This document shows positions 10,993 to 23,001 of a DNA stretch of 64,000 nucleotides, piece after piece. Source of the DNA: Lysobacteraceae bacterium NML93-0399 (lineage in GTDB: Bacteria > Pseudomonadota > Gammaproteobacteria > Xanthomonadales > Xanthomonadaceae); assembly GCA_002307375.1 (NCBI GenBank), contig NTJI01000003.1:186001-250000 (forward strand), given 5' to 3'. A program made the position numbers and the translations under genes. The notes beneath the pieces were generated by a model that saw only the letters and a program-made list of their open reading frames with translations, searched no databases and was not told the origin of the DNA. How positions within the stretch are numbered: the stretch's first letter is position 1; every line of letters starts with the position of its first letter.

Positions 10993-11556
10993 ATGCGCCG
11001 TGGCCGCCCACACTCCGATCCTTCGCCGCCTCCCGACGACGACGATGCCGCGCTGTTCCGCAGCGCGATCGGCCCGGTGCGTGAACTGCCGGCGGCCGCG
11101 CCTCCGCCACAGACGCCTAAGCCACGTCCGTCGACACGCATGGCCGAGCGCGACGATGCGCAGGCGCGCAGCGAGTTCAGGCAGTTGCTCGACGGGCCGC
11201 TGCTGCAGGGCGGCGACACCATGCAATACCGCCGCGACGAGATCTCGCCGCGGGTACTGCGGCGCCTGGGGCGAGGCGAATATGCCGCGCAGGAAGAACT
11301 GGACCTGCATCACAGCGACGCGCAGCAGGCGACGACGCTGCTGCGGATGTTCCTGCGCGATGCGGTCGATGCCGGTATCGGCTGCGTGCGCATCATTCAC
11401 GGCAAGGGGCTGAATTCCTCACCGGATGCGCCGATTCTCAAAAACCTCGTGGATCGACTGCTGCGTCAGCGCGCCGATGTGCAGGCCTTCCACAGCGCGC
11501 CCGGGGGTCAGGGCGGCAGGGGCGCAGTGCTGGTCCTGCTGCGTCCCCGTCGCTGA
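10993..11556 (+). CDS. Smr-domain endonuclease-like protein (SmrA/SmrB type)
   Basis: A 187-residue protein with a Pro-rich, acidic N-terminal region and a C-terminal Smr domain from about residue 100. The domain shows DLHHSDAQQA and the glycine loop RIIHGKGLNSSP. E. coli SmrB (YfcN) cleaves mRNA at collided ribosomes, and its DLH motif matches DLHH here. Whether this is SmrA or SmrB cannot be decided by eye, though the long N-terminal extension favours SmrB. It is transcribed divergently from surE, with 122 bp between the start codons. Confidence 0.85.
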   Translation: MRRGRPHSDPSPPPDDDDAALFRSAIGPVRELPAAAPPPQTPKPRPSTRMAERDDAQARSEFRQLLDGPLLQGGDTMQYRRDEISPRVLRRLGRGEYAAQEELDLHHSDAQQATTLLRMFLRDAVDAGIGCVRIIHGKGLNSSPDAPILKNLVDRLLRQRADVQAFHSAPGGQGGRGAVLVLLRPRR

Positions 11557-11587
11557 TCCATCGACCGGTGCACCGATCCGTATCCGC

Positions 11588-11656
11588 TGTAGGAGCGTGT
11601 TCGCGCGCGATGTGGCCTCACCGGGACAGCGCCTCGCGCGCAAGCACGCTCCTACA
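11588..11656. repeat. GTAG-type REP palindrome (copy 1)
   Basis: Inverted pair of REP units: TGTAGGAGCGTG at the left and CACGCTCCTACA at the right, with CGCGCGCGA and TCGCGCGC inside. It resembles the GTAG repeats (SMAG) of Stenotrophomonas. A second copy lies at 11796-11866, and both are followed by a similar GCACGAA sequence. The interval 11557-11917 holds these two palindromes and the lon terminator, and no gene. Confidence 0.75.
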
Positions 11657-11795
11657 CGAAGCACGAACCATCGCAAACGGGTCTTTGATGCTTGATGCAC
11701 CCGACGCTGCGCCCACCGCAGGCGCGCCACTTCCCGGTCGTGTCGCACTCGTACTCCTGCCGGCACGGATGGCATCCGTAATCCAGAGATCCCCA

Positions 11796-11866
11796 CTGTA
11801 GGAGCGCGCTCGCGCGCGATCGGGCCTCACCGGGACAGCGCCTCGCGCGCAAGCGCGCTCCTACAG
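11796..11866. repeat. GTAG-type REP palindrome (copy 2)
   Basis: Palindrome with outer arms CTGTAGGAGCGCGCTCGCGC and its near-complement ending GCGCTCCTACAG, around a loop shared with copy 1 (GGCCTCACCGGGACAGCGCC). It has the same orientation as copy 1, 140 bp further on. Confidence 0.78.
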
Positions 11867-11873
11867 AAAGCAC

Positions 11874-11897
11874 GAAGGGCTGCATTCGCAGCCCTTC
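11874..11897 (-). terminator. Terminator of lon
   Basis: Perfect 10-bp stem GAAGGGCTGC / GCAGCCCTTC with the 4-nt loop ATTC, 20 bp past the lon stop. On the minus strand it is followed by GTGCTTTCTG. Confidence 0.75.
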
Positions 11898-11917
11898 GCA
11901 GTCTCGCCAGCGGATCC

Positions 11918-14371
<2,454 letters not shown>

Positions 14372-14438
14372 CGTCATTCCTCGTCTGGCGCCGCCCGGCG
14401 GGGCGACATCGGCGGCCGCGCGGCCACCCTGGCTCCGT

Positions 14439-14467
14439 TTATGGGGCGCCCCCGGCCGGGATGCAAG
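14439..14467 (-). promoter_or_regulatory. Sigma32-like heat-shock promoter of lon
   Basis: On the minus strand CTTGCAT, a 14-nt spacer and CCCCATAA, against the sigma32 consensus CTTGAAA, 13-15 nt and CCCCATNT. The -10 box lies 68 nt from the lon start. In E. coli lon is also a heat-shock gene. Confidence 0.65.
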
Positions 14468-14559
14468 CGCATCCGGACCGCCATACACGAACGCGCCGCA
14501 GGCCTTGCGGCGTGCGGCGCGTCGTGGCGGGACCGGCGCCCCCAAAGGCGCTGAATGAT

Positions 14560-14588
14560 GCAGCGCCGGAACGTTTCGTTCCGGCTGC
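14560..14588 (-). terminator. Hairpin after clpX
   Basis: Stem CCGGAACG / CGTTCCGG with a 3-nt loop and flanking GCAG/CTGC, 5 bp past the clpX stop. There is no U-tract, so termination may be partial. It separates clpX from the lon promoter region. Confidence 0.5.
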
Positions 14589-14592
14589 AGGC

Positions 14593-15879
14593 TCAGTCGC
14601 CCGAGGCGACCTTCTGCTCGGTCGCGGGGGTTTCGTAGATCAGATACGGATCGGACTTGTGTTCGATGACCGACTCGTCGACGACCACCTTGCTGACATT
14701 CTCCAGCGACGGCAGGTCGTACATCGTGTCGAGCAGCACCGATTCGACGATGGTGCGCAGACCGCGTGCGCCGGTCTTGCGCTTGATCGCCTTCTTGGCG
14801 ATCGCCGACAGCGCGTCCTGGCGGAATTCCAGCTCCACGCCTTCCATCTCGAACAGCTTCTTGAACTGCTTGCTGATCGCGTTCTTGGGCTCGGTGAGGA
14901 TCTGCACCAGCGCGGCCTCGTCAAGCTCCTCGAGCGTCGCGACGACCGGCAAGCGGCCGACGAACTCGGGGATCAGGCCGAACTTGATCAGATCTTCCGG
15001 CTCGACATCGGCCAGCACCTTGCCGGTGTCGGTCTTGCGCTCGGCGCTCTTGAGCTTGGCACCGAAACCGATACCGCTGGCATCGGTGCTGCGCGCCTGG
15101 ATCACCTTGTCGAGGCCCGCGAACGCGCCGCCGACGATGAACAGGATGTTCTTGGTGTCGACCTGCAGGAACTCCTGCTGCGGATGCTTGCGCCCGCCCT
15201 GCGGCGGCACCGACGCAACCGTCCCTTCGATCAGCTTGAGCAGCGCCTGCTGCACGCCCTCGCCCGAGACATCGCGCGTGATCGAGGGGTTCTCGCTCTT
15301 GCGCGAAATCTTGTCGATCTCGTCGATGTAGACGATGCCCTGCTGCGCCTTCTCGGCGTCGTAGTCGCACTTCTGCAGCAGCTTCTGGATGATGTTCTCG
15401 ACGTCTTCGCCGACGTAACCGGCTTCGGTCAGCGTCGTGGCATCGGCCATCGTGAACGGCACGTTGAGCAGGCGCGCCAGCGTCTCGGCCAGCAGCGTCT
15501 TGCCCGAACCGGTCGGGCCGATCAGCAGGATGTTCGACTTGGCGAGTTCGACCTCGTCGTTCTTGCTCCGGCTCTCGATACGCTTGTAGTGGTTGTAGAC
15601 CGCCACCGCCAGCGTCTTCTTGGCCCGCTTCTGACCAATGACGTACTGGTCGAGCACCTCGAGGATCTCGCGCGGCTTGGGCAGCGAGCTGCGTGCCGAC
15701 TGTGCCTTCTCTTCGAGTTCCTCGCGAATGATGTCGTTGCAGAGCTCGACGCACTCATCGCAGATGAACACGCTGGGACCCGCAATCAGCTTGCGCACCT
15801 CATGCTGGCTCTTTCCGCAGAAGGAGCAGTAGAGGATCTTGTTGCTGTCGCCGGAACGACCCTGACGGTCTTCGCTCAT
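14593..15879 (-). CDS. clpX: ClpXP ATPase subunit ClpX
   Basis: AAA+ unfoldase that feeds substrates such as SsrA-tagged proteins into ClpP. The 428-residue protein has the N-terminal zinc-binding domain (YCSFCGKSQ to ICDECVELC), Walker A GPTGSGKT, the pore loop GYVGEDVE, Walker B YIDEIDKI, and the sensor region [10 protein letters not shown]. It lies 113 bp downstream of clpP, with a likely promoter of its own. Confidence 0.98.
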   Translation of the reverse strand: MSEDRQGRSGDSNKILYCSFCGKSQHEVRKLIAGPSVFICDECVELCNDIIREELEEKAQSARSSLPKPREILEVLDQYVIGQKRAKKTLAVAVYNHYKRIESRSKNDEVELAKSNILLIGPTGSGKTLLAETLARLLNVPFTMADATTLTEAGYVGEDVENIIQKLLQKCDYDAEKAQQGIVYIDEIDKISRKSENPSITRDVSGEGVQQALLKLIEGTVASVPPQGGRKHPQQEFLQVDTKNILFIVGGAFAGLDKVIQARSTDASGIGFGAKLKSAERKTDTGKVLADVEPEDLIKFGLIPEFVGRLPVVATLEELDEAALVQILTEPKNAISKQFKKLFEMEGVELEFRQDALSAIAKKAIKRKTGARGLRTIVESVLLDTMYDLPSLENVSKVVVDESVIEHKSDPYLIYETPATEQKVASGD

Positions 15880-15913
15880 GCCTTGGCCAAATCTGTATTG
15901 CGGTTACGTTTCG

Positions 15914-15941
15914 AGAATAGCACAGCGTCCGGCGCCTCCAA
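15914..15941 (-). promoter_or_regulatory. Possible sigma70 promoter of clpX
   Basis: Minus-strand TTGGAG, a 16-nt spacer and TATTCT, whose -10 box is 35 bp upstream of the clpX ATG. Match is moderate (4 of 6 in each box). It would allow clpX expression independent of clpP. Confidence 0.45.
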
Positions 15942-15992
15942 GCGGAGCGCGCGGTGTCACGAATGCCTGTTGGATCAAGCGTTTAGCGGGCG

Positions 15993-16619
15993 TCAGGCCG
16001 GGGTGATCGTCTCATCGGGACGACGCTCGAGCACCTGGTCGACCAGGCCGTATTCGCGTGCAGCCTGCGCGCTCTTGAAGTTGTCGCGCTCGGTGTCGCG
16101 GGCGATCGTCTCGAACGGCTGGCCGGTGTGGTGGGCCATGATCTCGTTGAGACGCTGCTTCATCGACAGAATTTCCTTGGCATGGATGTCGATGTCCGTC
16201 GCCTGACCCTGGAAGCCGCCCAGCGGCTGATGGATCATCACGCGGGAGTTGGGCAGCGCGTAGCGCTTGCCGGCAGCACCCGACGACAGCAGCAGCGCGC
16301 CCATGCTCGCCGCCTGCCCGATGCAGATCGTGCTGACGTCGGGCTTGATGAACTGCATGGTGTCGTAGATCGCCATGCCGGCGGTGACGATGCCGCCGGG
16401 CGAATTGATGTACAGGTTGATGTCCTTCTCGGGATTCTCCGCCTCGAGAAACAGCAACTGCGCGACGATCACGTTCGCCATGTGGTCGTCGATGCCGCCG
16501 ACGAGGAAGATCACGCGCTCCTTCAACAGGCGCGAATAGATATCGTACGCGCGCTCGCCGCGGCTGGTCTGCTCGACCACCATCGGCACCATGTTGAGGG
16601 CCTTCGTCTCGATGCTCAT
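15993..16619 (-). CDS. clpP: ATP-dependent Clp protease proteolytic subunit ClpP
   Basis: Tetradecameric serine protease that works with ClpX or ClpA. The 208 residues show the catalytic Ser in [12 protein letters not shown], the catalytic His in VMIHQPLGG, and the Asp in [14 protein letters not shown] codon lies directly before the ATG at 16619; the ATG was chosen. It follows tig by 59 bp, which contain a hairpin, and precedes clpX, the standard tig-clpP-clpX-lon order. Confidence 0.98.
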   Translation of the reverse strand: MSIETKALNMVPMVVEQTSRGERAYDIYSRLLKERVIFLVGGIDDHMANVIVAQLLFLEAENPEKDINLYINSPGGIVTAGMAIYDTMQFIKPDVSTICIGQAASMGALLLSSGAAGKRYALPNSRVMIHQPLGGFQGQATDIDIHAKEILSMKQRLNEIMAHHTGQPFETIARDTERDNFKSAQAAREYGLVDQVLERRPDETITPA

Positions 16620-16642
16620 CACTCTTTTCCCGTCGGTGGAGC

Positions 16643-16664
16643 GTCCGGCCCCGATGGGCCGGAC
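16643..16664 (-). terminator. Hairpin between tig and clpP
   Basis: Perfect 9-bp stem GTCCGGCCC / GGGCCGGAC with a 4-nt loop, 14 bp after the tig stop and 23 bp before the clpP start. No U-tract follows, so it could attenuate read-through or protect a processed end. Confidence 0.45.
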
Positions 16665-16678
16665 GGGTTGCGCCTGAC

Positions 16679-17986
16679 TCAGCCCTGCGGGCCGATCGCG
16701 TCCTGGAAGCTCAGCGACTGCTCGGTGTGCTTGGCGCGCTCGGCGATCCAGTCGATCACCTGCTCTTCCATCACACGGTTCTGCAGACCCGACATCAGCT
16801 GGGGGTCGTTGCGGTACATCTCAATGACCTGCTGCGGCTCCTCGTAGGTCGAGGCGATCAGACGCATGGTCTCGTTCACGCGCTTGGGATCGAGCTTGAG
16901 CTGGTTGCGTCGGGCGACTTCGCCGACCAGCAGGCCGACGAGCACGCGCTTGCGTGCCGGCTCCATGAAATCGTTGTGCGCGTCCTCGGCTACATTCGGG
17001 TTCTGGCCGTTGCGACGCGCCTGCTCGATGGTCTGGCGCAGCAGCGACTTCGCCTCGGACTCGACCAGCTTGGGCGGCAGTTCGACGTGCGCGAACGCGG
17101 CCACCAGCTGCTCGCCTACTTCGCGGCGCAGGCGGTTCATCAGCGCACCCTTGAGCTCGCGCTCCAGATTGCTGCGGATCTCGGTGCGGAACTGCGCCAT
17201 CTCGCCGCTCTTGACGCCGAAGCTGCGGATGAACGCACCGTCGACCTCGGGCAACTGCTGCTCGGAGACCTGCTCGACCTTGACGTGCACGGTAGCCTGC
17301 TTGCCGGCCAGCTGCGGCACGCGCCAGTCGGCCGGGAAGGTCACGTCGAGCGCCTTCTCCTCACCCTTGGCCATGCCGACCAGGGCGTCTTCGATCTCCG
17401 GATACATCGCACCCGAACCGAGCACCGTCACGCCACGCTCGGCGCCTTCGGCCGGCAGGCGCTCATCGCCGATCTGCGACCAGGTTTCCACGTCGACCGC
17501 ATCGCCCTTGGCGGCGCCGCGCGTGACCGCGCTCCAGCTGCGACGCTGCAGACGCAGGTTCTCGATCATGCGATCGATGTCGTCCTCGGCCACTTCGGCC
17601 GTATGACGCACGACTTCCAGCTTTTCCAGATCGATGTCGCCGAAGTCCGGCACGATCTCGAAGGTCGCGGTGAAGGCCAGCTCGCCCTCGCCCGCCTCGC
17701 CTTCCGGCGCGATGCGCGGGGCGCCGGCGATCTGCAGCGAATTCTCGCGCACGGCCTGGTCGAAGCCTTCGCGCAGCAGGCGGTCGAGCTCCTCGGCGCG
17801 GACCTGCTCGCCGAAACGCTGCTCGACGACCTTGGCCGGCACCTTGCCCGGACGGAAGCCCTTGAGGCGGGTGGTCCGCGCGATCTCGCGCAGACGGCCA
17901 CCGACCTGGGTGTCGAGGCGTTCGGATGGCACGCGGAACGTCATCTTGCGTTCCAGGTTGCCCAGCGATTCGACCGAAACTTGCAT
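16679..17986 (-). CDS. tig: Trigger factor
   Basis: Ribosome-bound chaperone with peptidyl-prolyl isomerase activity that receives nascent chains at the exit tunnel. The 435-residue protein has the ribosome-binding signature region ([20 protein letters not shown]) near residues 40-60, the PPIase middle domain and a helical C-terminal domain. The ATG at 17986 has a GGAGTGGAT ribosome-binding site just upstream. The long in-frame extension upstream crosses the tRNA-Leu region and was discarded. Confidence 0.97.
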   Translation of the reverse strand: MQVSVESLGNLERKMTFRVPSERLDTQVGGRLREIARTTRLKGFRPGKVPAKVVEQRFGEQVRAEELDRLLREGFDQAVRENSLQIAGAPRIAPEGEAGEGELAFTATFEIVPDFGDIDLEKLEVVRHTAEVAEDDIDRMIENLRLQRRSWSAVTRGAAKGDAVDVETWSQIGDERLPAEGAERGVTVLGSGAMYPEIEDALVGMAKGEEKALDVTFPADWRVPQLAGKQATVHVKVEQVSEQQLPEVDGAFIRSFGVKSGEMAQFRTEIRSNLERELKGALMNRLRREVGEQLVAAFAHVELPPKLVESEAKSLLRQTIEQARRNGQNPNVAEDAHNDFMEPARKRVLVGLLVGEVARRNQLKLDPKRVNETMRLIASTYEEPQQVIEMYRNDPQLMSGLQNRVMEEQVIDWIAERAKHTEQSLSFQDAIGPQG

Positions 17987-18277
17987 ATCCACTCCTGCGC
18001 ATGCGGCCGTGCCGCAGACATCTGACTTGTTGGGAATTGGTTGTGGCATCCGCCGGCCGCCTGTCGCAATCCAGCGGCAGGCGACGGAACGGACTAGTTT
18101 GGCCGATTCGGGGCGCGGCCGCCACCGCTGGCCCACAGGAGGTGCCGGAGACGGCGCGCGTGTGCAGTGCGGCTTTGCGCCGCGAATCAAAGCGTCGTAC
18201 GGAGGCCGCCACCGGGGAGCGTGCGCGTGGGTAGTGCCAGACTCCGCGCCATGGCCAACCCACGCCTGCAAGCTTGC

Positions 18278-18362
<85 letters not shown>

Positions 18363-18669
18363 GATCACACCGGCCTTCGCCGGCGGCGCATCTTAGTCCA
18401 TCAACGGGCACCCTGCGCGCCCCGAACGCGGCGCGCGGCAGCGGCGCAGGCCAGACACCTTCCGAATCGCGGAAGCCCGGATCAACGCGCAAAGGAGAAT
18501 CCCCTCCGATGCCGGAAGCCCGTCGGGCCGATCGGCCGTCAAAGGCGAGCCCGGGCGGCGTGCGAACCGAAGGTTCGCGCCCGGGCGAACGCCATGCGCG
18601 CTGCGCATGGCCGGACCTGCGCAGCGGGCGAACCGCAGGTTCGAATCCTGCGTGACATCTCTGGAAACG

Positions 18670-18693
18670 AAAAACGCCCGGCAACGCCGGGCG
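18670..18693 (-). terminator. Terminator in distal repeat unit
   Basis: Stem CGCCCGGC / GCCGGGCG with a 3-nt loop, followed on the minus strand by TTTTT. It is the counterpart of the terminator at 18846-18869; the loop differs. Confidence 0.8.
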
Positions 18694-18845
18694 CTTTCGT
18701 GTAACTGGTGGGCCGTCAAGGGTGAGCCCGGCCGCTCGCGAACCATAGGTTCGCGCCCGGGCGAACGCCATGCGCGCTGCGCATGGCCGGACCCGCGCAG
18801 CGGGCGAACCGCAGGTTCGAATCCTGCGTGACATCGCTGGAAACG

Positions 18846-18869
18846 AAAAACGCCCGGCAGTGCCGGGCG
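18846..18869 (-). terminator. Terminator of the tRNA operon (proximal repeat unit)
   Basis: Stem CGCCCGGC / GCCGGGCG with a 3-nt loop and a TTTTT tract on the minus strand, 13 bp after the CCA end of tRNA-Lys. Read-through would transcribe the rest of the unit. Confidence 0.85.
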
Positions 18870-18881
18870 CTTTCGTGTAAC

Positions 18882-18957
18882 TGGTGGGCCGTCAAGGATT
18901 CGAACCTTGGACCTATTGATTAAGAGTCAACTGCTCTACCAACTGAGCTAACGGCCC
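18882..18957 (-). tRNA. tRNA-Lys (CUU)
   Basis: 76 nt with encoded CCA. Acceptor GGGCCGT pairs with ACGGCCC; the anticodon loop CTCTTAA gives anticodon CUU. It is the last gene before the tandem units, whose junctions repeat its 3' end. Confidence 0.96.
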
Positions 18958-19032
18958 GATGAAGCGGGCGCGCATTGTAATGCAACTCTGCGCGCTTGGG
19001 CAACACCTTTTGGGTGCGACCCGGTGAAACGG

Positions 19033-19109
19033 TGGGGTGGCTGAGGGGATTCGAACCCCCGACCACTGGAATCACAATCCAGTACTCTAACCAACTGAGC
19101 TACAGCCAC
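19033..19109 (-). tRNA. tRNA-His (GUG)
   Basis: 77 nt with encoded CCA. Anticodon stem CTGGA / TCCAG, loop TTGTGAT, anticodon GUG. The base before G1 is G and the discriminator is C73, the G-1:C73 pair specific to tRNA-His. Confidence 0.96.
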
Positions 19110-19148
19110 CACAAAAACATATCTCGTACCGCACTTCGTACGCGGGAT

Positions 19149-19225
19149 TGGCGCGCCCGACAGGAATCGAACCTGTAACCCCCGGCTTAGAAGGCCGGTG
19201 CTCTATCCGGTTGAGCTACGGGCGC
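19149..19225 (-). tRNA. tRNA-Arg (UCU)
   Basis: 77 nt with encoded CCA. Acceptor GCGCCCG / CGGGCGC, anticodon stem CCGGC / GCCGG with loop CTTCTAA, anticodon UCU. It lies between tRNA-Pro and tRNA-His in the same operon. Confidence 0.96.
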
Positions 19226-19261
19226 CGGTGCGTTCGATGATAAACGCGACTGGCAACCCGA

Positions 19262-19338
19262 TGGTCGGGGTAGAGGGATTCGAACCCCCGACATCCTGCT
19301 CCCAAAGCAGGCGCGCTACCAGACTGCGCTATACCCCG
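19262..19338 (-). tRNA. tRNA-Pro (UGG)
   Basis: 77 nt with encoded CCA. Acceptor CGGGGTA / TACCCCG, anticodon stem CCTGC / GCAGG with loop TTTGGGA, anticodon UGG. It is the first gene of the operon Pro-Arg-His-Lys. Confidence 0.96.
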
Positions 19339-19394
19339 CCGGAACGAGCGGTCGAACCTGACCCCGAAACGGCCTGGGCCGTACGAAGGGCGCA

Positions 19395-19423
19395 ATTGTC
19401 GGGATCGGCGGCGCCCGTGTCAA
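19395..19423 (-). promoter_or_regulatory. Promoter of the tRNA operon
   Basis: On the minus strand a perfect TTGACA, a 17-nt spacer and GACAAT, 57 bp upstream of tRNA-Pro, followed by a GC-rich discriminator (TGCGCCC). GC-rich discriminators are typical of promoters under stringent control. Confidence 0.8.
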
Positions 19424-19496
19424 TGCAGTGCAGCATACGGCGTGGCGTGTATCCTCCCGGCGTTCGAAATCCACGGACAAACAGGGGCACTCACTC

Positions 19497-20258
19497 ATGC
19501 GCAGCGGCAATCCCGCACTCAAGGAATCCACCTTCCTCGATCTGGCCAGCGGCTGCGTCGTCTCGCGCGACGGCGAGGCGATGACGCTCAACGGCACCGT
19601 CAACAAGACCGGCTTTCTGCTGCTGTTGACCGTCCTGACAGCCGCATTCGCCTGGTCGCAGGTCGAATTCGGTGTGGACGGTCGTCCGCAGCCGGGCTTC
19701 GGCATCTATCTGTGGGGCGGCGCGATCGGCGGCTTCATCCTCGCGCTGATCACGATCTTCAAGAAGCAATGGGCTCCAGTCACCGCGCCTGCCTATGCGC
19801 TCGTCGAAGGCTTCTTCCTCGGCGCGATCTCGGCGATGTACAACCATCTCTACGAGGGCATCGTGCTGCAGGCGGTGATGCTGACCTTCGGCACGCTGTT
19901 CGCGATGCTGTTCGCGTACCGCAGCGGCATGATCAAGGCGACCGAGAACTTCAAGCTGGGTGTGGTCGCCGCGACCGGCGGTATCGCCCTGGTGTATCTG
20001 GCGACGATCGTGCTGGGATTCTTCGGCGTCTCCATCCCGCTGATCCACGAATCGGGCATCGTCGGCATCGGCTTCAGCCTGTTCGTGGTGGTGATCGCCG
20101 CGCTGAACCTGGTGCTGGATTTCGACTTCATCGAGACCGGCGTCGAGCAGAGCGCACCGAAGTACATGGAGTGGTACGGCGCGTTCGGCCTGATGGTCAC
20201 GCTGGTGTGGCTGTACATCGAGTTCCTGCGCCTGCTGTCGAAGCTGCAGCAGCGCTGA
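19497..20258 (+). CDS. Bax inhibitor-1/YccA family membrane protein
   Basis: A 253-residue integral membrane protein with seven hydrophobic segments after a polar N-terminus. It begins MRSGNPALKESTF, the signature start of the BaxI_1 subfamily (pfam12811), and ends with EWYGAFGLMVTLVWLYIEFLRLLS. Relatives include the TMBIM calcium-leak channels and E. coli YccA, an FtsH modulator; no substrate can be inferred here. The ATG at 19497 starts the conserved motif. It is divergent from the tRNA operon and ends in a strong terminator. Confidence 0.88.
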   Translation: MRSGNPALKESTFLDLASGCVVSRDGEAMTLNGTVNKTGFLLLLTVLTAAFAWSQVEFGVDGRPQPGFGIYLWGGAIGGFILALITIFKKQWAPVTAPAYALVEGFFLGAISAMYNHLYEGIVLQAVMLTFGTLFAMLFAYRSGMIKATENFKLGVVAATGGIALVYLATIVLGFFGVSIPLIHESGIVGIGFSLFVVVIAALNLVLDFDFIETGVEQSAPKYMEWYGAFGLMVTLVWLYIEFLRLLSKLQQR

Positions 20259-20278
20259 GCGCACCCGGCTCGCTAAAG

Positions 20279-20305
20279 AAAAAGGCGCCGCAAGGCGCCT
20301 TTTTT
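20279..20305. terminator. Bidirectional terminator
   Basis: AAAAAGGCGCC and GGCGCCTTTTT around a GCAA loop, with A- and T-tracts that serve both strands. It lies 20 bp after the YccA-family gene and between it and the convergent antiporter gene. Confidence 0.92.
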
Positions 20306-20375
20306 GTATCTGCTTCAGGGGCATTGCAGCCAGCACCCTCATCGCGGCCGCACGACGCCACACAGTCCCTGTGCC

Positions 20376-21692
20376 TCAGGTTGGCGCCGCAGGCGCCCTG
20401 CTCCGCCCCGGCCAGACGATGAAGCCGATCGCCACGATCGCCAGCAGCCAGCAGTAATGCACGCTGCCGGCGAGCGCCAGCGGCGACACCGAGGCGAGCG
20501 AAGCCGCCAGCAGGATCTGCGCGCCATAGGGCAGAACGCCCTGGGCGACGCAGGCGAAGATGTCGAGCAGACTCGCCGCGCGCCGCGGGCTGATGCCGTG
20601 CTTGCCGGCGATGTCGCGCACGACGCTGCCACTGACCAGGATCGCGACAGTGTTGTTGGCAGTGACCACGTCAGTGGCCGCCGACAGTCCGGCGATGCTG
20701 ATCTCACCCGCCCGGCGCCCGCGATGGCCGCGCGCGAACCGGGCGATCGCCGCCGCCAGCCAGTCGAGCCCGCCCATCGCCTTGGTCAGGGCGCCGAGCC
20801 CGCCGATCAGCAGCGAGAGCAGCAGGATCTCGAACATGCCTTCGAAGCCGCTCCAGACATCGCCCGCCAGCGCCACCGGCCCGTAAGCATCGGCGAACAG
20901 CGCACCGAACACGCCGGCGACCACGATGCCCAGGCCCAGCACCACGCGCACGTCCACGCCCGAGATGGCGAGCACCAGCACCAGCACGTACGGCAACACC
21001 AGCCAGGGCGAGGCGCCTTGGACCGGCTCGACCGGTGACGCGCTGCCCAGCAGGCCGAGCACGACCAGGGTGGCGAGCGCAGCCGGCAACGCGATCCACA
21101 GGTTCTCGCGGAACTTGTCGCGCATCTGGGCGCCCTGGGTCCGGGTCGCGGCGATCGTGGTGTCCGAGATGACCGACAGGTTGTCGCCGAACATCGCACC
21201 GCCGATGACCGCGCCGACCACGAGCGCACGATCCAGACCCGAGGCATCCGCCACGCCCAGCGCGATGGGCACCACCGCGGCGATGGTGCCCATCGACGAG
21301 CCGATCGCCAGCGAGATCAGCGCCGAGACCACGAACAGGCCCGGCAGAATCAGCGCGGCCGGCACGTTCGACAATCCCAGGGCCACGACCGCATCCACGG
21401 CGCCGATCGCGCTCGACACGTACGCGAAAGCGCCCGCCAGCAGATAGATCAGGCACATCAGCACGATGTCCGGATCGCCCATACCCCGCAGCAGCAGGTC
21501 TCCGCCCGGCAGGCCTTTGCGGTGCGCGAGCCACACCGCCAGCGCAATGGCGGGCAGGATCGCGACCGGCGCGCGCAGCTGGTAGAAGCCCATCGCCTCG
21601 CCCTGCGCGGTGAAATACAGGCCCGCGCCGAAGAACAGCGCCAGGAACAGCAGCAGCGGCGTCAGCGCGAGTGCGCTGGGGCGGACGGTCAT
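20376..21692 (-). CDS. NhaC-family Na+/H+ antiporter
   Basis: A 438-residue membrane protein with about 10-12 helices. The NhaC-family regions GSSMGTIAAVVPIALGVA, GAMFGDNLSVISDTTIAAT and ATDVVTANNTVAILVSG are present. Family members exchange protons for sodium, and some exchange organic substrates such as malate and lactate, so the exact ions are uncertain. The ATG at 21692 begins a short polar leader before the first helix. Downstream of icd on the same strand, but separated by a strong terminator. Confidence 0.82.
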   Translation of the reverse strand: MTVRPSALALTPLLLFLALFFGAGLYFTAQGEAMGFYQLRAPVAILPAIALAVWLAHRKGLPGGDLLLRGMGDPDIVLMCLIYLLAGAFAYVSSAIGAVDAVVALGLSNVPAALILPGLFVVSALISLAIGSSMGTIAAVVPIALGVADASGLDRALVVGAVIGGAMFGDNLSVISDTTIAATRTQGAQMRDKFRENLWIALPAALATLVVLGLLGSASPVEPVQGASPWLVLPYVLVLVLAISGVDVRVVLGLGIVVAGVFGALFADAYGPVALAGDVWSGFEGMFEILLLSLLIGGLGALTKAMGGLDWLAAAIARFARGHRGRRAGEISIAGLSAATDVVTANNTVAILVSGSVVRDIAGKHGISPRRAASLLDIFACVAQGVLPYGAQILLAASLASVSPLALAGSVHYCWLLAIVAIGFIVWPGRSRAPAAPT

Positions 21693-21774
21693 CGTTCGGG
21701 CACCTCGACGTGGGCGGGCATTGTGCGCACGTCGCCGGTGCACGTCATGGCGACGGACGGGACGCTCGCATACG

Positions 21775-21800
21775 AAAAACGGGACGCCGAAGCGTCCCGT
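21775..21800 (-). terminator. Terminator of isocitrate dehydrogenase
   Basis: Minus-strand stem ACGGGACGC / GCGTCCCGT with a TTCG loop followed by TTTTCG, 30 bp after the icd stop. Confidence 0.9.
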
Positions 21801-21829
21801 CTGGTTCCACTCGCTGACGCGGCGGCACG

Positions 21830-22837
<1,008 letters not shown>

Positions 22838-23001
22838 GTGGGGAGGGATTCCGTGCGCTGGGACGACGCGCCTAGCCCGCCGTCAGTTGAAAGGGAAACC
22901 ATCGCATTATGCCCGATGCGCCTGACGCGCCCCAAACCGGGGCACGGCATGCGGCGCGCCGGCAGCCCGCCAGAAGGCGCGGCGCCGGTACGCGAAGATG
23001 G

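Larger units (their letters stand above)
18534..18886 (-). repeat. Two tandem 176-177 bp units after tRNA-Lys, each starting with the tRNA 3' end
   Basis: Units at 18711-18886 and 18534-18710 are nearly identical and follow tRNA-Lys in its direction of transcription. The last 16 nt of the tRNA, CCTTGACGGCCCACCA, recur at the junction of the two units, and a shorter copy (TTTGACGGCC) ends the array. Each unit holds a strong terminator hairpin, a T-arm-like GCAGGATTCGAACCTGC, a GCCATGCGC / GCGCATGGC hairpin and a GCGAACC / GGTTCGC hairpin. E. coli tyrT is followed by 178-bp repeats built the same way (rtT RNA). Sequence 18363-18533 between the array and tRNA-Leu shows no gene. Confidence 0.85.

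Noticed and set aside
18534-18886. Integrated element with att sites at tRNA-Lys
   Set aside because: The tRNA 3' end is duplicated, which fits att sites, but the interval is only 176 bp, is tandem, and holds no integrase or cargo.
18534-18886. CRISPR array
   Set aside because: Only two long units, without spacers or cas genes.
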